A stretch of 35,901 nucleotides of DNA, from assembly GCA_027067385.1 (NCBI GenBank), contig JAMOVV010000109.1:1-35901 (forward strand), in the 5' to 3' direction. The position numbers and the translations under genes are program-made. Under the pieces are notes generated by a model, which did not search any database, was not told where the DNA came from, and saw only the letters and a program-made list of their open reading frames with translations. Shown piece after piece: positions 26,361 through 33,977 of this stretch. The first letter of the stretch is position 1, and every line of letters begins with the position of its first letter. Origin of the DNA: Desulfarculaceae bacterium (GTDB lineage Bacteria; Desulfobacterota; Desulfarculia; Desulfarculales; Desulfarculaceae).

Positions 26361-26504
26361 ATGCCCAGCCTGGAGACCGCAATCAACCTTTCGTCGATCA
26401 TCGGCATCATCGTCGCGGTGTGCATAGAGGTAGTGCGCTCGCGGCGCATCAGCCGCCTGTGGCGCGAACACCTGCGGCGCCTGGCCCAACCGACCGTCCG
26501 CTGA
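26361..26504 (+). CDS. 47-residue single-pass membrane protein of unknown function
   Basis: An ATG at 26361 is preceded by GAGGAGGA at ideal spacing. The peptide has one hydrophobic helix at residues 12-25 (SIIGIIVAVCIEVV) followed by a strongly basic amphipathic tail with many Arg (RSRRISRLWREHLRRL), so the C-terminus should stay in the cytoplasm. The frame ends at TGA 26502-26504. It lies 15 nt after the four-cysteine ORF and probably shares its transcript. No family is recognised. Small proteins of this shape often modulate larger membrane complexes, but no partner is evident. Confidence 0.55.
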   Translation: MPSLETAINLSSIIGIIVAVCIEVVRSRRISRLWREHLRRLAQPTVR

Positions 26505-26615
26505 TCCGCCGCCAGGCCAAACCAAACCGCGCCGGGTGAAGATTCACCCCGGCGCCGCCGTGGCCCGCATAGCCTGGTACCGTCACCACTTGCACCGACC
26601 CCGCCGGCCGACTGC

Positions 26616-26713
26616 CCCGACGACGCAAAGCCCCGGCCGTGTCGCCCGTGGAGGCGGCGCTCATTCGGCCGCCTTCTCCGGCGTCCCGACGATGCAAAGC
26701 CCCGGCCGTGTCG
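26616..26713. repeat. Two 29-nt direct repeats
   Basis: Copy one (26616-26644) and copy two (26685-26713) share 28 of 29 bases and have their starts 69 nt apart. The shared core is GCAAAGCCCCGGCCGTGTCG. They lie in the 248-nt gap between the tiny membrane ORF and the MerR gene, where nothing else is seen. Two copies alone do not make a CRISPR. Confidence 0.8.
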
Positions 26714-26752
26714 GCCCCGCCGGTAGGCCTGGTAGCCGCGGCGGCGGTGGCG

Positions 26753-27148
26753 TTATCCCTTGCCGGTGAGCCCTTCCACCAGGGCCAAGGTACGCACCTG
26801 GATATCTTTGAGTTGCCGCACCTGGTCTTCCAAATCGCCCAGCCGGGCCTTGAGCTCGGCGATTTCACCCGGCGGCGCGGCCGCCGCGACCGGGACCTGC
26901 CCGCCGGCCAGGCGCTGGCGGGCCTGGCGGATGCTCAGGCCTTCTTCCTTTAACAAGCGGCGCACCTGCTCGAGGCGGGCGATGGCCTCGGGGGAGAACA
27001 GCCGGCGGCGTCCCGGACCGCGCTGCACGCCGAGGAATTCCTCGAACTGCTGGTCATAGTAGCGGATGGTGGCCGGCGGCAGGGAAGTGATCTCCGCCAC
27101 CTCTTTGACGCCGAGCATCTTCTTGGAATCGTGCGGCAGCTCGCCCAT
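26753..27148 (-). CDS. MerR-family transcription regulator
   Basis: The 131-residue protein has an N-terminal MerR winged-helix domain, from LGVKEVAEITSLPPATIRYYDQQF to about residue 70, with the second wing helix around RRRLFSPEAIARLEQVRRLL and LSIRQARQRL. The C-terminal part is a coiled coil (EIAELKARLGDLEDQVRQLKDIQVRTLALVE) for dimerisation. No ligand-binding domain or metal-binding cysteines are present, so the signal it senses is unknown. The frame is open to 27175, but the ATG at 27148 follows GGGAGGAG closely and is preferred. It points away from the pseudopilin-like gene at 27273, so both share the 124-nt divergent region, a common place for a MerR-type target promoter. Confidence 0.9.
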   Translation of the reverse strand: MGELPHDSKKMLGVKEVAEITSLPPATIRYYDQQFEEFLGVQRGPGRRRLFSPEAIARLEQVRRLLKEEGLSIRQARQRLAGGQVPVAAAAPPGEIAELKARLGDLEDQVRQLKDIQVRTLALVEGLTGKG

Positions 27149-27272
27149 GGCTCCTCCCGGCTGATGGCAACTCACACTTCATATAGCACGGCCCGGCGGT
27201 GGGGGACAAGCCGGCCGCCATGATATATATTTAAATGACACCCTTGCACTCGCCACGGGAGGTGCCCCGGTC

Positions 27273-27779
27273 ATGTCGGCCACCCAACGATTCGCGCGCC
27301 CGGTAAGCCTCAACCGCCTGGAGGCGGCGGTCATCGCCGTGCTGGTGACCATCAGCCTCGTCCTGGGCTGGTACGGCGTTAACCGGCGGGTGCGCCAGGC
27401 CCACGAGAGATTCCTGCGCCTGGCCCCGGAGATCACCCAGGCCCTGGAACGCTACGCCGCCGATCACGGCGGCCGCTATCCCTACCCGGTGCCGCCCACC
27501 CAGCGGCCGGTGGGGCTAAGCGACCGCTACATCAAGTGGGACCCCGCCTGGGGCATTGTCTACGACACCCGGGCGGCCCGGCGAGGCACCTACAACATCT
27601 GCCTGGAGCTCCTGGTACCCAACCGCAAATCCAACTTCCGGCGGCTGTGTGTCGTTTACCGCCACCTGCGGCGGCACGGCCGGGCCCAGCCCATCCCCGG
27701 CACCAACAACCGCCTGTGGGTGGTGCGCCGCAACGGCAAGCGCATGCCCCCGCCCGCGGCCGCCAAGCCCAAGCCCTGA
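27273..27779 (+). CDS. Pseudopilin-like single-anchor protein
   Basis: The 168-residue product has one hydrophobic segment near the N-terminus (LEAAVIAVLVTISLVLGWYG). A glutamate falls five residues after a possible cleavage point at S|LNRLE, as in type IV pilins and pseudopilins, but the usual Gly before the cleavage site is Ser here. Residues 52-68 (ITQALERYAADHGGRYPY) resemble the post-helix segment of GspG-type pseudopilins. The C-terminus is basic with a Pro/Ala/Lys tail. The ATG at 27273 has GGGAGG upstream. No other type II secretion or type IV pilus genes are in the window, so it is an orphan. The next gene starts four bases later. Assignment to the pilin fold is an inference. Confidence 0.7.
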   Translation: MSATQRFARPVSLNRLEAAVIAVLVTISLVLGWYGVNRRVRQAHERFLRLAPEITQALERYAADHGGRYPYPVPPTQRPVGLSDRYIKWDPAWGIVYDTRAARRGTYNICLELLVPNRKSNFRRLCVVYRHLRRHGRAQPIPGTNNRLWVVRRNGKRMPPPAAAKPKP

Positions 27780-27782
27780 AGC

Positions 27783-28712
27783 ATGGACGGCCGTGTCCTG
27801 GCCCAACGGGTGAACCTGCTGCGCCCCTGGCTGCAGGGGCGCTTTGGCGGCGAGGTGGTGAAGATCGGCCTGGACGCCGGCCTGGGCTGCCCCCACCGCG
27901 CTGGCGGCACCGGGGCCGGCGGTTGCGCCTTTTGCCCGCCCCACGGCTCGGGGCGCGGCCAGGGCGGTGAGCCCATCGCCGAGCAACTGGCCCGCGGCCT
28001 GGCCCGCCTGGCCGGCCACCGCCGTCCGGCTAAGGCCCTGGCCTACTTCCAGGCCTACACCTCTACCTGGGCTCCGGTCTCACACTTGGCGGCGCTCTAC
28101 CGCCAGGCCCTGGCGGTGGACGGCGTGGCCGGGCTGGTGATCGCCACCCGGCCCGACTGCATTGACGAGGCGGTGTGGGAGCTGCTGGCCGGGCTGCAAC
28201 AGCGCGCCCCCCTGTGGCTGGAGCTGGGCCTACAGAGCGCCCACGACCGCACCCTCCGGGCCATCGGCCGAGGCCACGACGTGGCCTGCTTTGACGCGGC
28301 GGTGAGCCGGGCCCGCCAGGCGGGGATCAAGGTGGTGGCCCACGTGATCCTGGGCCTGCCCGGCGAGGAGCCGAGGCACACCGAGGCTACCGCCGACCAC
28401 CTGGCCCGGCTGGGGGTCTGGGGGGTGAAGCTGCACAACCTGATGATCCTGCAGGGCGCACCCCTGGCCCGGCGCCACGCCGCCGGGGAAATGGTATGCT
28501 GGTCGCGCGAGACCTACGCCCTGGCCGCGGCCCGCTTCCTGGCCCGCCTGCCGCGATCCACCCTGGTCCACCGCCTGGCCGCCGACCCTGGGCCGGACCG
28601 CCTGCTGGCCCCGGACTGGGCCGCGGACAAAGACGGGGTGTTGGCGGCCCTGGCCGCGGCCATGGTGCAACACGACCTGGAGCAAGGAAGCCTATGCCAG
28701 ATCAGTCACTGA
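27783..28712 (+). CDS. Radical SAM protein of the TIGR01212 (YhcC/YtqA) family
   Basis: The 309-residue protein has the radical SAM cluster motif in the family's own form, C36-x11-C48-x2-C51 (CPHRAGGTGAGGCAFC). SAM-binding and barrel landmarks follow, including YFQAYTSTWAP, VIATRPDCID, ELGLQSAHDRTL and HVILGLPGE. The Bacillus homologue YtqA (MnmL) has been linked to modification of wobble uridines in tRNA, whereas E. coli YhcC has no settled role, so a tRNA-modifying function is plausible but unproven here. It starts four bases after the pseudopilin-like gene, and its last 19 bases overlap ogt. The three genes look like one transcript. Confidence 0.92.
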   Translation: MDGRVLAQRVNLLRPWLQGRFGGEVVKIGLDAGLGCPHRAGGTGAGGCAFCPPHGSGRGQGGEPIAEQLARGLARLAGHRRPAKALAYFQAYTSTWAPVSHLAALYRQALAVDGVAGLVIATRPDCIDEAVWELLAGLQQRAPLWLELGLQSAHDRTLRAIGRGHDVACFDAAVSRARQAGIKVVAHVILGLPGEEPRHTEATADHLARLGVWGVKLHNLMILQGAPLARRHAAGEMVCWSRETYALAAARFLARLPRSTLVHRLAADPGPDRLLAPDWAADKDGVLAALAAAMVQHDLEQGSLCQISH

Positions 28713-29218
28713 GCCGTTTTAAACTGGACTCGCCCTGGGGCGCGGTCCACGCGGCCTTGGGGCCGCGGGGCCTGGTGGCCCTGGCCCTGCCGCGCGGCGG
28801 GCAAAAGGCCCTGGCGGCCGTCCTGGCCCGGCGGGCCCCCGGAGCCGAAACCCAACCGGTGGACCCGGAGTCCACCGTGGCCGGCCGCCAACTGGCCGGC
28901 TACCTGGCCGGCCGGAGCAAGCGCCTCGGCGCCCCGGTGGACCTGGAGGGGTTGCCGGACTTTACCCGCCGGGTACTGGAGGTGGTGCGGGCCATCCCCT
29001 ACGGCCAAACCCGCTCCTACGCCGAGGTGGCCGCGGCCGCCGACAACCCGCGGGCCGCCCGCGCCGTGGGCCAGGTGATGAATAAGAACCCCGTGCCCCT
29101 GTTCATCCCCTGCCACCGGGTGGTGGGAGCCGACGGCTCGCTGGTGGGTTTCGGCTCGGGCCTGGCGCTTAAGCGCGCCCTGCTGGCCATGGAGGCCGGC
29201 GGCCGGGGCCCTAGATAG
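28694..29218 (+). CDS. ogt: Methylated-DNA-protein-cysteine methyltransferase
   Basis: Ogt removes the methyl group from O6-methylguanine in DNA onto its own cysteine, a single-use repair step. The 174-residue protein has the active-site motif IPCHRVVG with Cys140, the recognition helix region YGQTRSYAEVAAAADNPRAARAVG, and MNKNPVPLFIPCHR. The N-terminal domain is short. The frame is open from 28496, but the ATG at 28694, with AAGGAAG upstream, gives the standard Ogt length. Its start lies inside the end of the radical SAM gene. Its last eight bases overlap the stop of the minus-strand RHH-like gene. Confidence 0.95.
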   Translation: MPDQSLSRFKLDSPWGAVHAALGPRGLVALALPRGGQKALAAVLARRAPGAETQPVDPESTVAGRQLAGYLAGRSKRLGAPVDLEGLPDFTRRVLEVVRAIPYGQTRSYAEVAAAADNPRAARAVGQVMNKNPVPLFIPCHRVVGADGSLVGFGSGLALKRALLAMEAGGRGPR

Positions 29219-29408
29219 GCCGGGCGATGATGGTAACCTTCTTGTCCAGGATCTTACCGTAGTTGCGGCAGGCCTGTTCCAAAAAGACCGAGAAGGGCAT
29301 GCCGTGCTGCCGGGCCTTGGCCCGGGCCCGCTCCAGGGCCTCGGCGTCCATCACCACCGACGCGGTCACCCGCAGCTTTTCCGGCGTGGCGCTATGTTTC
29401 CTGGCCAT
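29211..29408 (-). CDS. Ribbon-helix-helix-like small protein
   Basis: The 65-residue protein begins with MARKHSATPEK, followed by a short strand (LRVTASVVMD) and two helices (EALERARAKARQHG, then FSVFLEQACRNYGKI), the pattern of ribbon-helix-helix DNA-binding proteins. It is basic, as expected for a DNA binder. No toxin or other partner gene is next to it, so an antitoxin role is not supported. The ribosome binding site is weak, with only a G run about six bases before the ATG. It overlaps the end of ogt tail to tail. The family is an inference from layout; sequence identity to a named RHH protein is not claimed. Confidence 0.55.
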   Translation of the reverse strand: MARKHSATPEKLRVTASVVMDAEALERARAKARQHGMPFSVFLEQACRNYGKILDKKVTIIARPI

Positions 29409-29492
29409 GAATCGCCCCCGGTTACATCGCTGGGTTATAATTACCGGGCGGGCGCGGGCCCGCCGAGCTTGGCTTTTGGGAGAAACTATATC

Positions 29493-30428
29493 ATGGAAAT
29501 CATTTTCCTGGGCACCGGCGGGGCCTGGGGGCTACCCGAGCACCGCTGTCCCTGCGCCACCTGCCGCCACTTGCGGGCTATCGGCGAGCACCGCACCCGC
29601 ACCAGCATCTGGGTCGACGGCCCGGCGCGGGTGCTCATCGATCCCGGCCCGGACCTGCGGGCCCAGCTCATGCGCGAAGACCTGGGCCGACCCGACGCGG
29701 TGCTCATCACCCACGAGCACGGCGACCATTTCCTGGGCCTGGACGACCTGCTGTGCTACCGCCGCAACCTGCCGGCCGAGCAGTGGCAACCGATCCCGGT
29801 CTACGCCAGCCAAGCCACCTGGGCCGTGGTGGAACAACGCTTCGGCTATCTCATCCCCACCCTGCTGGAAAAGCGCATCGCCGAACCGGGACGCGATCTG
29901 GCCGGCCCTCCCTTTGGCGACCGGCTGAGCGGCCGGCCGGTGAAGACCGACCACGGCCCCTTTCCCCAGGGCTCGCAGGGCTACATCCTCACCGACCACA
30001 GCGGGCCGCGGCCCTATCGCCTGGGCTACACCTCCGACATGATCGCCTGCGCCGACCCCGAGGGCTTTGCCGGGCTCGACGCCCTCATCTGCCAAAGCCA
30101 CTTTATCAACGAGCCCCAGGTCAACCGGGCCAACCACCTGAGCCTGCAAAACGCCCTGGGCCGGCTGCAGCGCTGGCAGCCGGGGCGCTTGTTCTTGGTG
30201 CACATCTCCTGCCAGGACTTCATCCCCGGCGACGAGCCGGCCAACGCCATGCTCAAGAAATTTAAGCCGGCAGAACCCCTGCGCGACCCCGGCGGCCAGC
30301 CCTACCCCATACCCCGGGACCAGGCCCAGTGGCAGGAGGTGGCCGGCCGCATCCTCGGCGATCACGGCTTGAACATGGAGTGCCAGGTGGCCTACGACGG
30401 ACTGCGGGTGCGCCTGGGAGACGCCTGA
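29493..30428 (+). CDS. PhnP-like metallo-beta-lactamase-fold hydrolase
   Basis: The 311-residue protein has a metallo-beta-lactamase fold with the metal motif THEHGDH at 73-79. The N-terminal CPCATC (19-24) provides the additional zinc-binding cysteines seen in PhnP phosphodiesterases, and QSHFINEPQ and HISCQDFIPGDE follow later. PhnP hydrolyses cyclic phosphodiesters in phosphonate use, but no phn genes are nearby, so the role is probably that of a general cyclic-nucleotide or phosphodiester hydrolase. The ATG at 29493 is preceded by GGGAG. A TATAAT at 29436-29441 may be its -10, but I see no -35. The long frame from 29304 overlaps the RHH gene and is rejected. Confidence 0.85.
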   Translation: MEIIFLGTGGAWGLPEHRCPCATCRHLRAIGEHRTRTSIWVDGPARVLIDPGPDLRAQLMREDLGRPDAVLITHEHGDHFLGLDDLLCYRRNLPAEQWQPIPVYASQATWAVVEQRFGYLIPTLLEKRIAEPGRDLAGPPFGDRLSGRPVKTDHGPFPQGSQGYILTDHSGPRPYRLGYTSDMIACADPEGFAGLDALICQSHFINEPQVNRANHLSLQNALGRLQRWQPGRLFLVHISCQDFIPGDEPANAMLKKFKPAEPLRDPGGQPYPIPRDQAQWQEVAGRILGDHGLNMECQVAYDGLRVRLGDA

Positions 30429-30465
30429 GCCCTCCGCATACCTTCCGGATGAGACGTGTTGGGCC

Positions 30466-30492
30466 CCCCGGGTGTGGCAAGGCTACCCGGGG
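30466..30492. terminator. Hairpin between two convergent genes
   Basis: An 8-bp stem (CCCCGGGT with ACCCGGGG, loop of 11) lies midway between the PhnP-like gene and the minus-strand aminotransferase. It has no T tract on either strand, so its role as a bidirectional terminator is only likely. Confidence 0.4.
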
Positions 30493-30520
30493 ACGGGCTC
30501 CAAAAACTACCCCTCGGTCA

Positions 30521-31771
30521 TTAATACTTTTCCTTGATAAAAGCCAGCGATTCATCGATGGCGGTCAAGGCGAGATTCAGGTCTTGTTCCGTGTGGCGAT
30601 AACAGATATAGGCATGATGATACGGGGTGAAGAAGAACCCCTTACGGATCATCTGGGTGTAGAAATCCTTTCGTTTGCCCTTGTAAGCGCCCGACTCGTC
30701 CTTGGCAAAGGTAATGTAGAACATGGGGGCAATGCCGGTCAGCTCGGCGCCCACGTCATGCTTGTCTAAGAGGGCTTGAATCTTCTCCGTGAACCACTTG
30801 CCCTTGGCCCATATGTCCTCCAGGACGTTATCCCGCTGCAATATCTCGATGGTCTTGAGCGCGGCCACAAAGGCCTCGCTGTTGGGGAAGAAGGTGGAGG
30901 AGATAAAGAGCTTTTCAGCGGCCGCCATCATGACGTCCTTTTTGCCGGTGACCACTGATATGGCGTACCCGTTGGCAATGGCCTTTCCCAGCACCGAGAT
31001 GTCCGGGTAAACCCCGTAGAGCGCCTGGGCGCCGCCGAGGGAGAGCCGGAAGCCGGTGCGTATTTCATCGTAGATCAGGATAGCGCCGTACTTATCGGCC
31101 AGCTCCCGCACCGATTCCAGGAACCCCGGCTTGGGAACCTGCATCTTCTGGTGGTTGGGGTGGCCGAACGGGGTCATGATGATGGCGGCGGTTTGCTCGC
31201 CGTGTTCGGCCATCAGCTCGGCCAACTGATCCGAGTTGTTGTACTCGAATTCGTACACATCTTCGTAAAACTTAGCCGGGATACCGCCTTTCATCTCCAC
31301 GCACCAGTCATGCCATCCGTGGTAGCCACAACGCATGACCTTGAGCCGGTTGGTGTGAGCCCTGGCTATCCGGATGCTGGCCGTGGTGGCGTCTGATCCG
31401 GTCTTTAGAAAAATGCTCATCTCGGCCGAGGGGACGAGTTCGGCGATTTTCTTGGCCAGCTCGTTTTGGTATTTTTGGGTGAGCGTGAAGCAAAAACCCT
31501 TTTCCTTGATTTGTTTGTAGACGGCTTCATCCACTTCCTCTTCACGGTAGCCGAGGATAATGGGGCCGTATCCGCACAAGAAATCGATAAACTCATTGCC
31601 GTCCACATCGATTAAGCGACAGCCTTTACCGCTCTCGATAAAAATGGGGTATTCGCCGGCAATGAAATCGGTGGGCTTCCTGGCTCCCAGCACCCCGCCG
31701 GGCACCAGGCCGGATGCTTCGTCATAAAGTTCCAGGCTCTTGCTGATGTCGAGTTTGGCTGCTTCTTTCAT
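30521..31771 (-). CDS. Class III pyridoxal-phosphate aminotransferase
   Basis: The 416-residue protein belongs to the glutamate-1-semialdehyde-aminomutase-like branch of class III aminotransferases. The PLP lysine is Lys263 in VLGKAIANGY, the aspartate pairing with the PLP ring nitrogen is Asp235 in IYDEIRTGFR, and the cofactor region KTGSDATTASIRIARA is present at 123-138. The N-terminus (LVPGGVLGARKP) resembles GSAM, but the usual hemL context and strict signature are absent. It is co-oriented 55 nt downstream of the reductase gene and should be its operon partner. Base composition is visibly less G+C-rich than its surroundings. Substrate is unknown; amino acids or amino aldehydes are likely. 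Confidence 0.88.
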   Translation of the reverse strand: MKEAAKLDISKSLELYDEASGLVPGGVLGARKPTDFIAGEYPIFIESGKGCRLIDVDGNEFIDFLCGYGPIILGYREEEVDEAVYKQIKEKGFCFTLTQKYQNELAKKIAELVPSAEMSIFLKTGSDATTASIRIARAHTNRLKVMRCGYHGWHDWCVEMKGGIPAKFYEDVYEFEYNNSDQLAELMAEHGEQTAAIIMTPFGHPNHQKMQVPKPGFLESVRELADKYGAILIYDEIRTGFRLSLGGAQALYGVYPDISVLGKAIANGYAISVVTGKKDVMMAAAEKLFISSTFFPNSEAFVAALKTIEILQRDNVLEDIWAKGKWFTEKIQALLDKHDVGAELTGIAPMFYITFAKDESGAYKGKRKDFYTQMIRKGFFFTPYHHAYICYRHTEQDLNLALTAIDESLAFIKEKY

Positions 31772-31826
31772 GGGTGTCTCCCGAATAGGTTTGCAACTCC
31801 CCGCCCAAGGAGGAGCCTACCGCTGA

Positions 31827-32993
31827 TTAGCATTTCAGGAAGCCGTATTTATCGGTCACAAACATGGAAGATACTTTTTCGGTCTCGTGGATTCTCGCCC
31901 CCCTGGCGATAAAGGCGCTGAGGAATTTATCCGGGTCAATACACCCCTCGGGGGCCACCACTCCTGTTTGGGTCACGTCACCGGCGTCCATCATCAACGA
32001 GGCGATCGACGCGGGCAGCCCGGTGCCCGGCGCCATCCTGCCCACCATGTCCGCGGTGTAGGTAACCTCGGCTCCCCGCCTCTTGCCCTTGACGATGACC
32101 TTGAGACCAGAAGACTGGGGGCCATTGTCCCTGCCCTCGGGGATAGTTTCCCAGAGTTTGAGGGCCAGGTCATAGGGGGTCACCTGGACGCCATTGACCT
32201 CCACCGGTTCGGTGCTTAAAAAGCCGGTTTCCTTCTGCTCCTTGATCAGCTCATCCACCCACAGGGGAATCAGGGCGCCCTTGATGATCACGTTCTTCAC
32301 CCCCTTGATGTACTTGGGGATGGTCAGCGGCTGGGGATGGCCCACGTAGCGGACATGGCAGGTGCCCAGGGGATCGAGGAACTGCTCGGCCACGACATCG
32401 GTTCCTCCTTCCACGTATACCAACTTGCCATCGAGATACTGGGGGACCTTCCCCAGGGTCATGTGCAGGCTGTGGTCCCAGGCGGCGCCGGCAAGCTCGG
32501 CGATGGAGACCACCCAGTATAGATAAACCTCGTCCACCTCCTCGAGGCGGTCGGCATACCACTTGACCAATACGTTGTTGGTGCCCGGGTCTGACCCCAT
32601 GCCGGTGAGCACGGTAATGCCGGCGTCTTGGGCCAAGCGGTCAATCTCCGAGTTAAAGAGTATCTCGGTGCCCTCGTAGTCGTCACAGATGTCGATATAG
32701 TTCACCTTGGCTTCCACGGCGGCCTTGGCCACCGGGACCGCGGTTTTGTAAAACGGCCCCGCCGTATTGATAACCACGTTCACGTCGCGAAACGCCTCGA
32801 CCATGGCCGCGTGGTCCGCGACATCCATCTTGATCAGGGTGGTCTTTTCACTCTCGCGCAACTTGGGCGACAGCCTCTCCGGGTCCGGGTACAGGTCCGC
32901 CAAGATCACGCTCTCGACCTGTTGTTGTTTTACGAGGTCCCTCGCAACTCCCTGGCCCATGCCGCCGACGCCGCCGATTATCAATGCGCGCAT
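31827..32993 (-). CDS. Saccharopine dehydrogenase family oxidoreductase
   Basis: The 388-residue protein has an N-terminal Rossmann fold, with LIIGGVGGMGQG at the start and VINTAGPFYKTAV later, and a C-terminal catalytic domain that includes YIKGVKNVIIKGAL. It belongs to the saccharopine dehydrogenase/reductase family, which also includes carboxynorspermidine dehydrogenase; these enzymes form or split a C-N bond between an amine and a keto acid or aldehyde using NAD(P)H. The second of two adjacent ATGs (32993) is better spaced from GGGAGGA, so it was chosen. It heads a two-gene operon with the class III aminotransferase. Such a pair could make an aldehyde or keto acid and then couple it reductively with an amine. 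The actual substrate is not shown. Confidence 0.85.
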   Translation of the reverse strand: MRALIIGGVGGMGQGVARDLVKQQQVESVILADLYPDPERLSPKLRESEKTTLIKMDVADHAAMVEAFRDVNVVINTAGPFYKTAVPVAKAAVEAKVNYIDICDDYEGTEILFNSEIDRLAQDAGITVLTGMGSDPGTNNVLVKWYADRLEEVDEVYLYWVVSIAELAGAAWDHSLHMTLGKVPQYLDGKLVYVEGGTDVVAEQFLDPLGTCHVRYVGHPQPLTIPKYIKGVKNVIIKGALIPLWVDELIKEQKETGFLSTEPVEVNGVQVTPYDLALKLWETIPEGRDNGPQSSGLKVIVKGKRRGAEVTYTADMVGRMAPGTGLPASIASLMMDAGDVTQTGVVAPEGCIDPDKFLSAFIARGARIHETEKVSSMFVTDKYGFLKC

Positions 32994-33404
32994 CATCTTC
33001 CTCCCTGTAGTGGCATGAAATAATTTTTCATCCGCTTAGTAGTGATTCAGGATTGGCTTAGATTCGTATTTACCGTCTACGGTAGATCATTCAGCGAACC
33101 GGTGGCCGGGCCCAGCACCCTGCCTGGTGCAACCCAGCGGCTTTTACCCTGGCGGGGATGCCCGGCCGGCCGGATGACCGACCTGGAGCATACCCCACGC
33201 CTTATGATCCGGTCAATCGCCTCCCGGGGGAGTCGATTAATTTTATTGGTTATTTCCGGGCTTGGTGATACGCTTTTTAGCCGCGGCATCACCGGGCGAG
33301 GCCAGGGACCAAGTTGTCTTGTTTTGGCCCATTATATCACAAGGTTATACTTTTGACCGTGATGTTGTCATTGACTTAAGGACAAATAACGTGGGAGACG
33401 CGTG
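32994..33404. other. Intergenic region between the reductase and nuclease genes
   Basis: This stretch is lower in G+C than its flanks and has no gene. It contains three small inverted repeats: ATGAAA-N5-TTTCAT (33015-33031), TACCGT-N2-ACGGTA (33071-33084) and GCACC-N6-GGTGC (33115-33130). The first two lie just upstream of the reductase and may be regulatory. No clear promoter hexamers were found for either side; TTGACC at 33353-33358 is a possible -35 for the nuclease gene but lacks a good -10. Confidence 0.4.
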
Positions 33405-33977
33405 ATGCCAGCCATCGGTTTCAAAGCGACCAAGGCCCTGGGCTACCTGGTGGTGGCCGCGGCGGTGGCTCTCACCGCCTGGTGGGGCGCAGACGGCGGG
33501 CAAGAGACCGGCGGCGCGCCGCAGGGTGAGAAGGCCCGCCTGGTCAAGGTGGTCGATGGCGACACGGTGCGGGTGCGCTACGGCGGCCGGGTGCAGTCGG
33601 TGCGGCTGCTGGGCATCGACACGCCGGAGACCAAGCACAGCCCCCGCCTGGCCCGGCGCGCCCGCCAGCAGGGGCGCTCGCCCGGCCGGGAGGCCCGCAT
33701 GGGGGCCCAGGCCGCCGCCTTCCTAAGACGCCTGGCCCCGGCCGGCAGCCTGGTCTACCTGCGCTTTGACGACCGGCAGGGCAGGCGCGACCGTCACGGC
33801 CGCCTGCTGGCCTACCTGGTCAACGCCGATGGGGTGCTTACCAACCGTGAGTTGGTGGCAAAGGGCATGGCCCGGGTCTACCGCCGCTTTCGGTTTGCCT
33901 ACCGCGAGCAGTGGCTTGAACTTGAGCGCCGGGCCCGGCGGGAACGGGTCGGTTTCTGGGCCCACGGCGGACCCTAA
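33405..33977 (+). CDS. Membrane-anchored thermonuclease-family nuclease
   Basis: The 190-residue protein has an N-terminal hydrophobic anchor or signal (about residues 11-27) and a staphylococcal-nuclease-like domain. Visible family motifs are ARLVKVVDGDTVRVRY and VRLLGIDTPETKHSP, with the calcium-binding Asp and catalytic Glu region, and DRHGRLLAYLVNADG. The Arg/Lys content of the second half is high. It should act outside the cytoplasm on DNA or RNA. Adjacent GTG (33402) and ATG (33405) are possible starts; the ATG is better spaced from GGGAG. Its stop overlaps the stop of flgL by four bases. Distance from comEC is too great to infer a shared role. Confidence 0.88.
   Translation: MPAIGFKATKALGYLVVAAAVALTAWWGADGGQETGGAPQGEKARLVKVVDGDTVRVRYGGRVQSVRLLGIDTPETKHSPRLARRARQQGRSPGREARMGAQAAAFLRRLAPAGSLVYLRFDDRQGRRDRHGRLLAYLVNADGVLTNRELVAKGMARVYRRFRFAYREQWLELERRARRERVGFWAHGGP

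Noticed and set aside
26616-26713. CRISPR array
   Set aside because: Only two repeat copies, a 40-nt intervening sequence, no further spacers and no cas genes.
29211-29408. Toxin-antitoxin module
   Set aside because: No toxin gene is adjacent; the neighbours are ogt and a PhnP-like hydrolase.
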